DNA of 64,000 bases, taken from a bacterium (GTDB lineage: Bacteria; Vulcanimicrobiota; Vulcanimicrobiia; Vulcanimicrobiales; Vulcanimicrobiaceae). The notes under the pieces are model-generated. The model saw only the letters and a program-made list of their open reading frames with translations, did not search any database and was not told where the DNA came from. The position numbers and the translations under genes were made by a program. Location of the stretch: contig JAJZED010000010.1 in NCBI GenBank assembly GCA_021805775.1, positions 1 through 64,000 on the forward strand, given 5' to 3'. Positions 45,730 through 55,000 of the stretch are shown piece by piece (the first letter of the stretch is position 1; every line of letters starts with the position of its first letter).

Positions 45730-46553
45730 TGCGGGAGCCAGATGTTGTCGAGCAGCCGGGTACGGCCGAAACGGGCGGCCGCGATGACGAAAGAATTTTC
45801 GCGCAGCGCGGAGAGCGAAGCGAAACTCTCGGCGTCGACACACGCGAGATAATCGAGCGCTCCCGGCGGCTCGAGCAGCGCCGCCGCTTCGGCACGCGCG
45901 ATCTCGAAGGGTTCGCCGGTTTTTAAGAGTTCGACGAATCGGCGGAGCATGCGGTGTAACGATGGTGCCGCACGGCGCTCGCGCTCGTCGAGATAGAGAT
46001 TGCGCGACGACATCGCGAGGCCGTCGGTTTCGCGCACCGTCGGCACGATCGTCACGCCGCAATCGTAGCCGAGATCGCGGACGAGTTTGCGCAGCACCGC
46101 GCTCTGCTGCGCATCTTTTTGCCCGACGTAGAGCCGCTGCGGAACGACGAGATGCAACAGTTTTCCAACCACGGTTGCAACGCCGCGAAAATGTCCCGGA
46201 CGGAGCGCGCCCTCATAGGCCTCGCCGACGGGGCCGACATCGATAGCGGTGCTAAAACCCGGCGGATAGATATCCTCCACCGCGGGCGCGAAGAGCAGGT
46301 CGACACCGGTCGCGGCGAGTTTTTCGCGATCGCCGGCGAGATCGCGCGGGTAACGCGCGAGATCCTCCCCTTCGCCGAATTGCAGCGGATTTACGAAGAC
46401 CGAAGCGACGACGGCGGCGTTCTGCGAGCGCGCGAAACGCGCGAGATCGAGGTGCCCTTCGTGCAGCGCGCCCATCGTGGGTACGAAACCGACCGTCGGG
46501 GGCGCCCCGCGCCGCCAAGCGCGCAGATCCTCGGTCGTCGTCACCAGACGCAC
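45726..46553 (-). CDS. panC: Pantothenate synthetase
   Basis: About 275 residues, typical length. The ATP-binding HIGH-type motif lies in VGFVPTMGALHEGHLDLARF, followed by VASVFVNPLQFGEGEDLARY, GHFRGVATVVGKLLHLVVPQ, the KxD region YVGQKDAQQSAVLRKLV and SSRNLYLDERER. The enzyme joins pantoate and beta-alanine with ATP. GTG 46553 lies one base after the stop of the FHA gene and is chosen as the start because homology begins at once (TTTEDLRAWRR). panC, coaBC and coaX are linked by overlaps and form one CoA-biosynthesis operon. Confidence 0.95.
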   Translation of the reverse strand: MRLVTTTEDLRAWRRGAPPTVGFVPTMGALHEGHLDLARFARSQNAAVVASVFVNPLQFGEGEDLARYPRDLAGDREKLAATGVDLLFAPAVEDIYPPGFSTAIDVGPVGEAYEGALRPGHFRGVATVVGKLLHLVVPQRLYVGQKDAQQSAVLRKLVRDLGYDCGVTIVPTVRETDGLAMSSRNLYLDERERRAAPSLHRMLRRFVELLKTGEPFEIARAEAAALLEPPGALDYLACVDAESFASLSALRENSFVIAAARFGRTRLLDNIWLPQ

Positions 46554-46554
46554 G

Positions 46555-46851
46555 TTAGGGACGCACGAGAACGCGCAGTGCCGTCCGCCCGACGATAAAG
46601 GGCGTCCCGGGTTCGATCCGCACGGTTCCCACGATCTTCGCTCCCTCCACGCGGGTGCCGTTCCGGCTCTCGAGGTCGGAGAGCACGAGCGCCCCTTCGT
46701 CGACCTGGATGCGCGCGTGGGCACGCGAGACGTAGCGGTCGAGCGCGAGGCAGGCCTGAGCCGCCGCATCGTCGCGACCGATCGTGATTTCGGATTCAAA
46801 CTCCCAGCGTTGGCCGTCGAGCGGCCCGCTTACAACTTCAAGCACCAACAT
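46555..46851 (-). CDS. Stand-alone FHA domain protein
   Basis: This 98-residue protein consists of one FHA domain: ITIGRDDAAAQACLALDRYV with the conserved Gly-Arg, SRAHARIQVDEGALVLSDLE and SRNGTRVEG, the phosphothreonine-binding loops. FHA proteins recognise phosphothreonine on partner proteins. It is the first gene of the panC-coaBC-coaX group, with the panC GTG one base after its stop. This suggests co-expression, possibly under Ser/Thr kinase control, although no kinase is in the window. Confidence 0.92.
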   Translation of the reverse strand: MLVLEVVSGPLDGQRWEFESEITIGRDDAAAQACLALDRYVSRAHARIQVDEGALVLSDLESRNGTRVEGAKIVGTVRIEPGTPFIVGRTALRVLVRP

Positions 46852-46962
46852 CGTTCTTGCCGAAGGCGCTTCTCGCTCGGGGCCGCGCGCTCCCCGTGCC
46901 GGGCACCCGAGCCTTCACGGTAGCCTAACATATCCGGCCGACGGGCCGATGATTGGAGAGAA

Positions 46963-47190
46963 GTGACGATGAGCGACCGTATCGACGAGCTAATGCAGCT
47001 GGTCGACGTAGAGCCCGACGCCCTGCGCGAAGCCGAATTCGCTCAGGCGCAGGCGATTTTAGAGAACCTGGTCGGAAAGACGATCGCCGATATCGAGGTG
47101 GAGGAGACGCGCATCGTGCTCACCACCGCCGAAGGCAACCGGTTCTTTTTCTACGGCTTCCTCGGCGGCTCCGAAGAAGAAGCAACGTAG
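46963..47190 (+). CDS. Small acidic protein, unknown
   Basis: This 75-residue protein starts at GTG 46963 or, more likely, ATG 46969 (GGAGAGAAG upstream). The sequence is acidic and amphipathic (IDELMQLVDVEPDALREAEF), then a beta-like part (DIEVEETRIVLTTAEGNRFF) and FYGFLGG. No family is recognised. It is divergent from the FHA gene, and its end overlaps the convergent PilZ gene by 40 bp. Good RBS and codon pattern favour a real gene. Confidence 0.6.
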   Translation: MTMSDRIDELMQLVDVEPDALREAEFAQAQAILENLVGKTIADIEVEETRIVLTTAEGNRFFFYGFLGGSEEEAT

Positions 47191-47519
47191 CGCGCGATAT
47201 CCGTGCCGTCCTGCGCGGAGTACTGCGTGAAGGCGACGCCGTGGGCGTAGAGTTGCGCCGTCGCGTCGTAGAACGAGAGCACCACGCGCCCGCGCACGAG
47301 CAACTGACGCTCTTCATCTCCCGGTAACGAAAAACGCAGCACGACGTGCTGCCCTGCGGGCAGGTCGGCGCGCGTTGAGACGCGCATTCCGCCGCCGCCT
47401 AAATCCAATGATTTTGCAGGCACGACCAGTTCCAACCCCGGGACGATCAGTGTCACCGGTAATCCAATCTCGACGCGGGCGTGGCGCCGCTGCTGGGCGT
47501 GGCTGCCTTGTATGTTCAC
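47151..47519 (-). CDS. PilZ domain protein (c-di-GMP receptor family)
   Basis: About 122 residues from GTG 47519. QRRHARVEIGLPVTLIVPGL carries the R-x-x-x-R motif of PilZ, and AKSLDLGGGGMRVSTRADLP is the second motif, usually D/N-x-S-x-x-G, where Ser is replaced by Gly. The remaining beta strands (QHVVLRFSLPGDE...RGRVVLSFY) complete a single domain. It could sense cyclic di-GMP and affect surface polysaccharide, but the altered motif may weaken binding. The frame is open further upstream into the end of the PLP-enzyme gene. The tail overlaps the convergent small gene by 40 bp. Confidence 0.75.
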   Translation of the reverse strand: MNIQGSHAQQRRHARVEIGLPVTLIVPGLELVVPAKSLDLGGGGMRVSTRADLPAGQHVVLRFSLPGDEERQLLVRGRVVLSFYDATAQLYAHGVAFTQYSAQDGTDIARYVASSSEPPRKP

Positions 47520-47557
47520 GGAGGCCCATTCGCTTCTGCGTCGAGGGCTTCGGGCCT

Positions 47558-48808
47558 CTATTCCAAAATTGCACGCGCCGCAGCGAGCGCCCCGAGATAG
47601 CCGTGGATCGCATTCACGCCGCCCTGCAAGTAGAGCTCGTACGGTTCGCGCAGCGGCGCATCGCACGAAAGCTCGATCGTCGCTCCGGAGATGAAGGCGC
47701 CACCCGACATCACCACCGGATCGCGGTAGCCCGGCACCGCCCCGGGCTCGGGGCGGAAGCGCGCGTCGATCGGCAACACGCTCTGCAACCCGCGCGCAAA
47801 TTGCAGCACGCGCTCGCGGTTTCCCAGAGCGATCGCTTGCACGATGTCGGTGCGCCGAGCACCGGGGGCCGGATCGACGCGATATCCCAACTCCGAGAAA
47901 AGCGCGGCGGCAAAATCAAGAGTTCGTAAAGATGCCTCGACGATGCTCGGCGCTTGAAAAAGCCCTTGGATAAAGGCTTTCCCGAAGCCGAGCGTCGGGC
48001 CGAGCGCATCGCTCAGGCCGGGTGCATAGAGCGTTGCGGCGACGCGTTCGACGAGATCGGAGCGGCCGATGCAGTAGCCGCCGGTCGGCGCGAGCGCACC
48101 GCCGAGATTTTTAATGAGCGAGCCCATGACGAGATCGGCACCGACGTGCGTCGGCTCGCGCTCCTCGACGAGTTCGCCGTAGCAATTATCGACGAGGATC
48201 GGGAGATCGCCGCGCAGCGCGCGCAGCGATGCAAAAGCGCGTTCGAGTTCCGCGATCGGCAAGCTCGGCCGCGTCGCGTATCCGCGCGAGCGCTGCACGA
48301 AAATCGCACCGCGTTCGATCGAATGCATTTCGCGCTCGACGGCATCGCTATCGATCGTGCCGTCGGGGCGCAACGCGATCTCGCGATACGCGAAGCCGCC
48401 GAGATCGGCGAGCGAATCGGGCGCATCGCAGATCGCATTACGCAAGGTGTCGTAAGGGCGCCCGGAGATCGTCAGCAACGTTCCGCCGCGCGGCACGCAC
48501 GCGCGGAGCGCGAGCGCGATCGCATGCGTGCCGCTGGCGATCGTCAGCCGCGCGAGCGCCCGTTCGGCGCCGAAAAGGCGACGCAGCAACGATTCGTACG
48601 CCGCTCGTGCGGCGTCGTCGTAGCCGTAGCCGCTGCTTCCCGCGAGGTCGCTCTGCCCGATGCCTTCTTCGAGAAAGGCTTCGAGCACGTTCATCGTGAC
48701 GGCGCGCTGCGCCGGGTAATCCAGCGTTTCGACGCGCTGCCACGCGCGCTCGGCGGCGTGCGCGAGCGCGCCGGTAAAGCCGAAACGTTCGCAGAGTTCG
48801 ACGATCAT
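47558..48808 (-). CDS. Methionine gamma-lyase family PLP enzyme (COG4100, YnbB-like)
   Basis: This 416-residue protein is a fold-type I PLP enzyme. It has GSSGYGYDDAARAAYESLLR, SGTHAIALALRACVPRGGTL near the cofactor site, LPILVDNCYGELVEEREPTH (Asp contacting the pyridine nitrogen) and MGSLIKNLGGALAPTGGY with the Schiff-base Lys. The group is often named aluminium resistance protein or YnbB; its true reaction on sulfur amino acids is unclear. The ATG overlaps the EIIC-like stop (48805-48808). Confidence 0.88.
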   Translation of the reverse strand: MIVELCERFGFTGALAHAAERAWQRVETLDYPAQRAVTMNVLEAFLEEGIGQSDLAGSSGYGYDDAARAAYESLLRRLFGAERALARLTIASGTHAIALALRACVPRGGTLLTISGRPYDTLRNAICDAPDSLADLGGFAYREIALRPDGTIDSDAVEREMHSIERGAIFVQRSRGYATRPSLPIAELERAFASLRALRGDLPILVDNCYGELVEEREPTHVGADLVMGSLIKNLGGALAPTGGYCIGRSDLVERVAATLYAPGLSDALGPTLGFGKAFIQGLFQAPSIVEASLRTLDFAAALFSELGYRVDPAPGARRTDIVQAIALGNRERVLQFARGLQSVLPIDARFRPEPGAVPGYRDPVVMSGGAFISGATIELSCDAPLREPYELYLQGGVNAIHGYLGALAAARAILE

Positions 48809-50010
48809 GCGAGGCCGACTTCGTGACGCTCGTACGCCCATACTGCCGGCAGCCATAAGAGCGTCGCCAGAAGCAAATTCACGAATAGCAAAATCGGCGC
48901 GCGCCAGTCGAGCGTCGCCAGATAGACCGAGAGCGGCGCCGGAATCGATGACGGCACGTAAAAGGCCGCGCGGGCGACCCACCCGGCGCTGACGGCGGCG
49001 TAGGTGATGCTCGCCAGCAGCATGGGTATTCCGACGAACGGCAACACCAGAAAAGGGTTGGCGACGATCGGCAACGTGAAGAGCAACGGTTCGTTCGCGT
49101 TCACGAGCGCGAACGGCAACGTCGCGCGACCGATGCGACGCAAGCGCGGGATCTTGGAGAGCGCGAGCAGCGCCGCAAGCGGTAGCGTCGCGCCGGCACC
49201 ACCGGGAAAAACGAAGAGAAAGAGCGAGACGACGACGATATGCGGGAGCGGGAGATGCGCGGCAAAGGCGTGCGTGTTCTCCGCCTGCAGCGAGAGATAG
49301 ACCGGCGTGACGACGCCGGCGAGTAAGGCTGGGCCGTGGATGCCGACGCACCAGAGTGCCGTTTCGACAAAGACGATTGCCAGCAGCGCCGGGTAGCTGT
49401 CGCCGAGATGCGCGAGCGGCGCGAGCGCAGCTGCAACCAACGCGCCGGCATCGACGCCGAGCGCGTGCAGCGCGACGAACGGCAGTAATGCGAGCGGGGC
49501 ACCGAGATACCGTGCCGCGGGCAAAACACGCGCCGTCGCGCTCGCAACGAACGCGCAGAGCATGCCGACGATAATCGCTAGAAGCAACCCGCTTGCACCG
49601 ACACTCGATAGATAGGCGAGCGGCATCTCGCCGGTCTGCCAACGCGGCAACGCGAGCGCGAACGCAAGCGCGGTCGCCACGATCTGCGGAACGAGCGGCA
49701 ACGCGAAGCGCCGCGCTAGTTGCACCGCAAGCGCGATTGCGGTGACGCACGACATCGCGCCGAAGGCCGGCAACATCGCACCGGCGATTGCAGCGAGCGA
49801 AAACGCCGGATGCGGCGCGATGCGCCAACCTCCGGGTTCGACGAAGAGGATCGTTAATAGTGCTGCGACGAGCGCGCCGAAACCGATCGGCAGTGCGGTA
49901 TTGAGCGCTCGCATCGCGGGCGAAGCGGCGAACCCGGTGAGGGCGCGCGAGATTTTAGAGGCGGCGAATAACGGCTTCGACGCGCCCGACGATAACGACA
50001 TCGTCGGCAT
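48805..50010 (-). CDS. PTS EIIC-like membrane protein (lactose/cellobiose type), orphan
   Basis: About 401 residues with ten or so helices. WCVGIHGPALLAGVVTPVYL, SLQAENTHAFAAHLPLPHIV, GGAGATLPLA and ALVNANEPLLFTLPIVANPF match the sugar-binding and helical-hairpin regions of cellobiose/lactose EIIC permeases. EIIC needs EIIA/EIIB and HPr for phosphotransfer, and none is encoded in the window. The 5' end overlaps lexA (stop 49955). Because the family needs the residues around SKISRALTG..MRALN, an overlapping start is plausible, but ATG 49914 is a shorter alternative. It is coupled to the MGL-type gene. Confidence 0.75.
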   Translation of the reverse strand: MPTMSLSSGASKPLFAASKISRALTGFAASPAMRALNTALPIGFGALVAALLTILFVEPGGWRIAPHPAFSLAAIAGAMLPAFGAMSCVTAIALAVQLARRFALPLVPQIVATALAFALALPRWQTGEMPLAYLSSVGASGLLLAIIVGMLCAFVASATARVLPAARYLGAPLALLPFVALHALGVDAGALVAAALAPLAHLGDSYPALLAIVFVETALWCVGIHGPALLAGVVTPVYLSLQAENTHAFAAHLPLPHIVVVSLFLFVFPGGAGATLPLAALLALSKIPRLRRIGRATLPFALVNANEPLLFTLPIVANPFLVLPFVGIPMLLASITYAAVSAGWVARAAFYVPSSIPAPLSVYLATLDWRAPILLFVNLLLATLLWLPAVWAYERHEVGLA

Positions 50011-50560
50011 AGATTGGCTGCATGCGCGGGTTCTCCGGCTGCAAGCGCACGCGCCCCGCTTCGCGATAGAAGCGTTTCACGGTCGCATCGCCTTCGAGCA
50101 TCGCGACGACGATCTCGCCGTTGCGCGCGTCGTTCTGTGGGCGCACGACGACGAGGTCGCCATCGAGAATCGCCGCATCGACCATCGAATCGCCCTTCAC
50201 GCGGAGCACGAACGCATCGGATCCCTTCGGCAGAAAATCGGCGGCGACGAGGAACTCGCCCTCACGCTCCTCTTGAGCGGCGATGGGAACGCCGGCGGCG
50301 ACGCGCCCGAGGATCGGCAGCACCATCGCGTCGGGCATCGCAGAGCGCTCCGAGCGCATCGCGCGCGGCTTCGTCGCGTCGCGCGTGAGCAGCCCCCGTT
50401 TCTCGAGCGTTTTGAGGTGGGCGTGAATCGTTGAAGAGGACGAAAGGCCGACGATTTCGCCGATCTCGCGAACCGAGGGCGGGTAGCCGTGCTCGGCCGC
50501 AAAGCGCTCGATGGCGGTGAGAATCTCCCGCTGCCGCTCGCTCGGAGGGCGTTCGCGCAT
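49955..50560 (-). CDS. lexA: LexA repressor, SOS regulator
   Basis: This 201-residue protein has an N-terminal winged helix (REILTAIERFAAEHGYPPSV, REIGEIVGLSSSSTIHAHLK). The self-cleavage site is the Ala-Gly in GRVAAGVPIAAQEE. The catalytic dyad is Ser in LRVKGDSMVDAAI and Lys in LEGDATVKRFYREAG. RecA-stimulated cleavage would derepress SOS genes. The start ATG has AAAGGAT upstream. The gene is divergent from a LysM protein, and Gram-positive-type LexA boxes lie between them. Confidence 0.97.
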   Translation of the reverse strand: MRERPPSERQREILTAIERFAAEHGYPPSVREIGEIVGLSSSSTIHAHLKTLEKRGLLTRDATKPRAMRSERSAMPDAMVLPILGRVAAGVPIAAQEEREGEFLVAADFLPKGSDAFVLRVKGDSMVDAAILDGDLVVVRPQNDARNGEIVVAMLEGDATVKRFYREAGRVRLQPENPRMQPIYADDVVIVGRVEAVIRRL

Positions 50561-50656
50561 GCCTAAATCCTTTCTCTAGCGGTCGCCGTGGGCGACGACT
50601 GCCATGCGTATGGCAGAGCCATCGGCTAGAAACGTACCATAGAGTTCGAAAAATCG

Positions 50657-50670
50657 CAAACATACGTTCG
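50657..50670. promoter_or_regulatory. LexA box 1 (CAAACATACGTTCG)
   Basis: Matches the Gram-positive LexA consensus CGAAC-RNRY-GTTYG with one mismatch (A for G at position 2). It lies just upstream of the -35 box of the LysM gene and 97 bp before the lexA start, so it could serve either gene. Confidence 0.65.
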
Positions 50671-50676
50671 AGACTC

Positions 50677-50707
50677 TTGACACCCCGCAGAGCGGGCATG
50701 CTAGAAT
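50677..50707 (+). promoter_or_regulatory. Sigma-70-type promoter of the LysM gene
   Basis: TTGACA at 50677-50682 and TAGAAT at 50702-50707 are separated by 19 bp, somewhat long. A small hairpin (CCCGC-AGA-GCGGG) lies in the spacer. LexA boxes flank it on both sides. Confidence 0.6.
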
Positions 50708-50715
50708 CTAGTGGA

Positions 50716-50729
50716 CGAACAGCCGTTCG
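50716..50729. promoter_or_regulatory. LexA box 2 (CGAACAGCCGTTCG)
   Basis: CGAAC-N4-GTTCG arms match the Gram-positive LexA consensus perfectly; only one central position differs. It sits directly after the -10 box, where bound LexA would block transcription of the LysM gene. Confidence 0.75.
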
Positions 50730-50755
50730 GCCCAAGATATGGAGGGTTATCCACA

Positions 50756-51034
50756 ATGAGGTCCCGGAAACGAATGAGCCTGATGCCTGCGGTGGCGCTT
50801 GCCGCGCTGAGCGCGCTCGTCGCCGTTCCGACCCTCTCGATGGGTCGTCTCCACGCGGCACCGGTAACGCACTTTGCCCGCGTCACCGTGCAGTCGGGCG
50901 ACACCCTCTGGTCGATCGCCGCGCAACATATGGCGAGCGGCAGTATCCAAGAGCGGATCGACGAGATCGTCCGCGTCAACCATCTTCACGGCGCCTCCCT
51001 GGTTCCCGGCGAGCACATTCGGGTTCCTGAGTAG
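50756..51034 (+). CDS. YneA-like LysM protein, likely SOS cell-division inhibitor
   Basis: This 92-residue protein has an N-terminal membrane segment (LMPAVALAALSALVAVPTLS) and a C-terminal LysM domain (VTVQSGDTLWSIAAQHMASG ... VNHLHGASLVPGEHIRVPE). It has the size, topology and gene order (divergent from lexA) of Bacillus YneA and actinobacterial relatives that stop division during SOS. The ATG 50756 follows GGAGGG by nine bases. The two LexA boxes around its promoter support DNA-damage control. Function is inferred from position and architecture, since LysM alone only indicates glycan binding. Confidence 0.8.
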   Translation: MRSRKRMSLMPAVALAALSALVAVPTLSMGRLHAAPVTHFARVTVQSGDTLWSIAAQHMASGSIQERIDEIVRVNHLHGASLVPGEHIRVPE

Positions 51035-51128
51035 CCCCTAGTAGGCCCCCGTCGAGGCGTGCGCTGTTTTCATCGCACGCCCTTTACGCGTGCCCACCAT
51101 CGCGTGATAGAGTGATGGAGGGAAAACC

Positions 51129-51680
51129 ATGATGGCACAACCACTGGAGCCGCGCCTCTCGCGCCTTGAGGGAGCCTTCGAGCAGATCGTCGAGCGCCTC
51201 GGCGATACGAATGCGCGCCTCGAAACGCTCGACCAGAAGATGGAGCTCAATTTTCACGCACTCCTCACCACGATGGACGCGCGGTTCGCCGCAGTCGATA
51301 CACGTTTCTCCGCGATGGACACGCGCTTCTCGGCGCTTGAGCGCAAATTTATTGCTTTGGACGGCAAATTCACCGCGATGGACGACAAGTTCACCGCGAT
51401 GGACGACAAGTTCACCGCGATGGACGACAAGTTCACCGCGATGGACGACAAGTTCACCGCGATGGACGGCAAATTCGCCGCAATGGACGGCAAATTCGCC
51501 GCAATGGACGGCAAATTCGCCGCAATGGACGGCAAGCTCGAAGCGAAATTTACTGCGCTCGACCGTAAGATTGACTCGCGCTTTCAGTTTCTCATCGGCG
51601 CCTACGTGACGACGACGGTCGCGCTCGGCGGCATCTTCTTCGCTGCGATCGCTCCGCTCTACGCGCACCTCGCTCGCTAA
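51129..51680 (+). CDS. Coiled-coil protein with heptad repeats and C-terminal membrane anchor
   Basis: This 183-residue protein starts MMAQPLEPRLSRLEGAFEQI and forms a continuous coiled coil. The centre holds about eleven seven-residue repeats (KFTAMDD / KFAAMDG), each an exact heptad. The last ~30 residues hold one membrane helix (GAYVTTTVALGGIFFAAIAP). Similar tail-anchored coiled coils occur in phages and bacteria as short repeat proteins of unknown role. A GGAGGGAAA lies just before the start. The 21-bp repeats could change coil length by recombination without breaking the frame. Confidence 0.8.
   Translation: MMAQPLEPRLSRLEGAFEQIVERLGDTNARLETLDQKMELNFHALLTTMDARFAAVDTRFSAMDTRFSALERKFIALDGKFTAMDDKFTAMDDKFTAMDDKFTAMDDKFTAMDGKFAAMDGKFAAMDGKFAAMDGKLEAKFTALDRKIDSRFQFLIGAYVTTTVALGGIFFAAIAPLYAHLAR
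51358..51535. repeat. 21-bp tandem repeat coding for heptads
   Basis: About eight copies of the unit GACAAGTTCACCGCGATGGA (plus C) or its variant GGCAAATTCGCCGCAATGGA run head to tail inside the coiled-coil gene. Five are nearly identical and three form a second subtype, so two separate expansions are visible. Confidence 0.88.
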
Positions 51681-51694
51681 CGCAGAGAGCCCGG

Positions 51695-51895
51695 CTATGC
51701 GAGCACCGTGACGCCATGCTCGCCATGTTCGTCGAGAAATGCGAGCGCCTCCATCATCCAACTATCGAGGCCGTCATTCGAATGGCGGAGCACCTCGCGA
51801 GCGAGATGTGCGCGATCTTTGATCCAGCGCAGATTGCTGCGGGTCGTCAGCGGCGCAATTTCGCGATTGCATTCATCGCAGCGTAAACGTGGCAC
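51695..51895 (-). CDS. Small CxxC protein, unknown
   Basis: A 66-residue frame starting at GTG with CDECNREIAPLTTRSNLRWI (one CxxC pair), then helical residues including REVLRHSNDGLDSWMMEALA. It fills the space between the coiled-coil gene and the TonB receptor. No family is recognised and no clear ribosome site is visible, so it may be chance. Confidence 0.4.
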   Translation of the reverse strand: MPRLRCDECNREIAPLTTRSNLRWIKDRAHLAREVLRHSNDGLDSWMMEALAFLDEHGEHGVTVLA

Positions 51896-51958
51896 GAAGG
51901 GAGAGGTTCGGGTCGTTCGCTAACGCGCCCTACGACGCCGAGGAGAGCTCTGTAGTAA

Positions 51959-51995
51959 AGTAGCGGCCCCGGTGCTATGCACCGGGGCCGCTACT
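51959..51995 (-). terminator. Rho-independent terminator after the first TonB receptor
   Basis: A perfect 17-bp stem (AGTAGCGGCCCCGGTGC) with loop TAT. On the minus strand it is followed by TTTACTAC. It lies 32 bp after the stop of the receptor gene at 52027. Confidence 0.8.
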
Positions 51996-52026
51996 CCATT
52001 CACTCCGCTTGGAGTGCTATCGCCAA

Positions 52027-55000
52027 TTAAACCTTAACGTTCAACTGGAGGTAGACCTGGAGCGGGAGCGCGTTGTAGTTCGGGACGTACGCCTGCTGCA
52101 TCCAAGCCGGGAAATTTCCCGAGTTGTTTGCCGAAGGCGTCGCGCCGTTGTACCAGCCGGCCCCGTTGGTGTTGTAGGCCGTTGCCCCCGGCGTATAGTC
52201 GAGGTATCCATTGTTTTGGCTATAGCCGCAAATAATGGTTCCGGGAGGATACGCGGAGGACCACGGAGTCTTGCTGCCACCGAAGCAACGGTTCACCAAG
52301 TTTGCCACCGTCAACGTTGCGCCAACGCGAGCGTTGAACTGATACGAAACTTGGCCACCGATGTTCACCTGCCACGGATCCCGATACTGGCCATAGGAAT
52401 CGAACTGGCCGGTCGTCGGGTTCGGAATGACAAGCCCTGGGAACGAAGCTCCAGGCGTCGATGTTAATTGAGAGGTTTGGTAATCGCAGGCATTGGTCGT
52501 GCCCGTTCCCGTCGTTAACTGATTTGCGATACAAGTCGTCGGGTCGATGCCGGTAAAGGCAAACGGGTTACCGTAACGTTGACCTTCTTGGAGGTCGAGG
52601 TTCAGCGATGCCTGGAAGCGGTTCTTCTTATACGAAACATAGCCGGTAAACGCGTTCGGGGAGAGCGACGTGGTTTGATCCAGGCCGATCGCGGTGAACG
52701 AGTTCGGGAAGAAGTTCGTATAGGTTGGGTACCAACCGTTCGTCGGTGCCAACGACTGAATGAAAGCGCTGGCACTCGTGCCGTAATTGAGGTTGTAATA
52801 GGGGTTGGCAATATCGCCTGCCGCACAGCTCGGATCCGCGGTTCCGTTTCCGAAGTTGGGGGCAGGGGTATAGCAGGGCGCGCCGCCGCCGGCTTTGGTG
52901 AAGCCAAAGAACTGGGCGAGAGAGGCCTGCGCCGACACGAGCGGCGTTACACCGTTGACGGGAACGTACTGAACGCGCGCATGCGTGTACGTATAGCCGA
53001 GGAAGCCCGAGAATCCATTGCGAGAGGGATCTCCCTTCTGAATTCCGATCTCAAGGCCGGTCGTCTTGCGAGTCGACCCGTTGATTCCACCGGCCAGATT
53101 GCCGAGAACGAGCTCGACCAACTGGTTGCGGGTCGTATCCATATAGGGGGTAATGCGGAAGGTGATATCGGTACCCTTAATATGTTTCTCGAGCGAGAAG
53201 TCGAGATTGCTGCTCACCTGCAGATGGTTGGGATGCACGGTCGTGCGGAACCCATTATTGAAGTAGGCGGAGCTGTAGGTGAAGTTCGCCGTCTGATACC
53301 CATCGTTGTTCAGGTAGGTAACGAACGCCGTCTCGGTCGGTTGGATGAACCGACCCCACGAGAAACGGAGCACGGTGTTGGGATCGATGGTGTAGGTGGC
53401 CGCGATGCGCTGTGACATCGTCTTGTGAACCTGCGATGTCACCGGGCTAACTCCGTAGCCCGTCTGATTCGCGTGAACCAACTGGGCACCGTTTTGCGTT
53501 AACGGAATGAGATTACCGGCAGTCGATGCCGGGTTGTAGCAGAGCCCGGCCGTCTCGCCGGCAACCATATTCGGGACATAAATTAGGCCGCCACCCGAGT
53601 TGCGAGCGTTCTGGAAGGTTCCCGGGGTGACGCATGCATCGTTTGCAAATTGATTGAACCAGAAGGTCGTCTCAGGATCGGACGGCGGGGTGAAGTTGTA
53701 GGTGAAATTCTCGTACCGCACTCCGAGGTTGAGATCGAGCTTGCGGGTGGGGTGGAAGTCGTCCTGAAGGGCGAGCGTGGTAAAGAGCGGACGCACGGCA
53801 TTGAGCAGCTGGTTCGTCTTCGCCGCGGTAACCATCCATTGAGCGCCCGACGTTGCCGCCGCACCGACGACAGCACCAGGAGTCGCATTCAGGAGGTTTC
53901 CCTGTGAGAGCGAGGAGATACACGAAACCTGGCTGCCGGCCGGAAGGTTCAGAGCGTAATTGAAATCGATCGGTTTCCCGCGGCCATTGTTATTTACTTG
54001 ATAGCTGTAGCACTGGCCGGCCGAGTTGACGAGATTAGTTGCGAAGCTATTAAACGCTCCCGCTTGCCGGTTGTTGTTGCGAATAGCAGTGGAGGCAACA
54101 ACGTTTGCATCGAAGCTCAGCAGGTTTTTATCGTTAATCTGATTCGCGTAATTGAAGGTTAACCCGCGCGTATGAGTGTTCAATTCATAGGCCGTGTTGG
54201 CCGGGCCGCCCGAGCCGAGCGAGAGCATCCCTGCAAAGACACCGTTCGAACCAGCGTTTGGATTATTGTTTAACCAATCGGAGTAGAACGTATAGCCGTA
54301 GATACGGAAATACGAACGTTCGTTGATGTTGCGCTGATATTGCAGCTTGACGATCGAACCGTTATTCCAAATGCCGGATACCTGGTTCGGCGAAATTCCG
54401 GTGAATTCGGAACGGTTCATCGGCGAGCTTGGGAAGTAGTAAGGAACGGCGATGTTCGCACCGGCTGCATTGTACGCAACCGGGGTTCCATAGGTTAAGC
54501 CGGATTGCACTCCGTCGCCCCACGGAACGACCGAATAGCCGCCGGTTGCGCAGGGAGCATTGGAAATCTGTCCGTTAAAGGCAAGGTTGATGCCGGTTTG
54601 AAAGGCATCGAATTGGCAGAGATTTCCATAGGGCCCAGCGGCCCCTGGTGCACTGGCAATCGATCCGGGCAATCCGAACCCGGTGTAGACATTCTGGGCA
54701 TCGCCGGAGCCGACGAACTGTGAGTACAGGCCGTTGACGTAGCCGAGGCCGCCCTCTGCGTTGATGTTATCGTACGCAATCGTATGATACGCAAAGTTAT
54801 CGAACAGTAGTTGAACGCTGTCGCGCCCCGCATCGCGTTTGTGCGGGATAGCGAAGTTCAGGTTGATGATCGTATCGCGCGAGATGATCGACGAACCATT
54901 GCCGCCGACGCCGAGCGTGGATGAGATCGGGCCATAGGCCGTACAGACCGGCACTGCTCCCGGAGCGCCTCCGCTTAATACGCCGCCAAGAAAATTGGCG

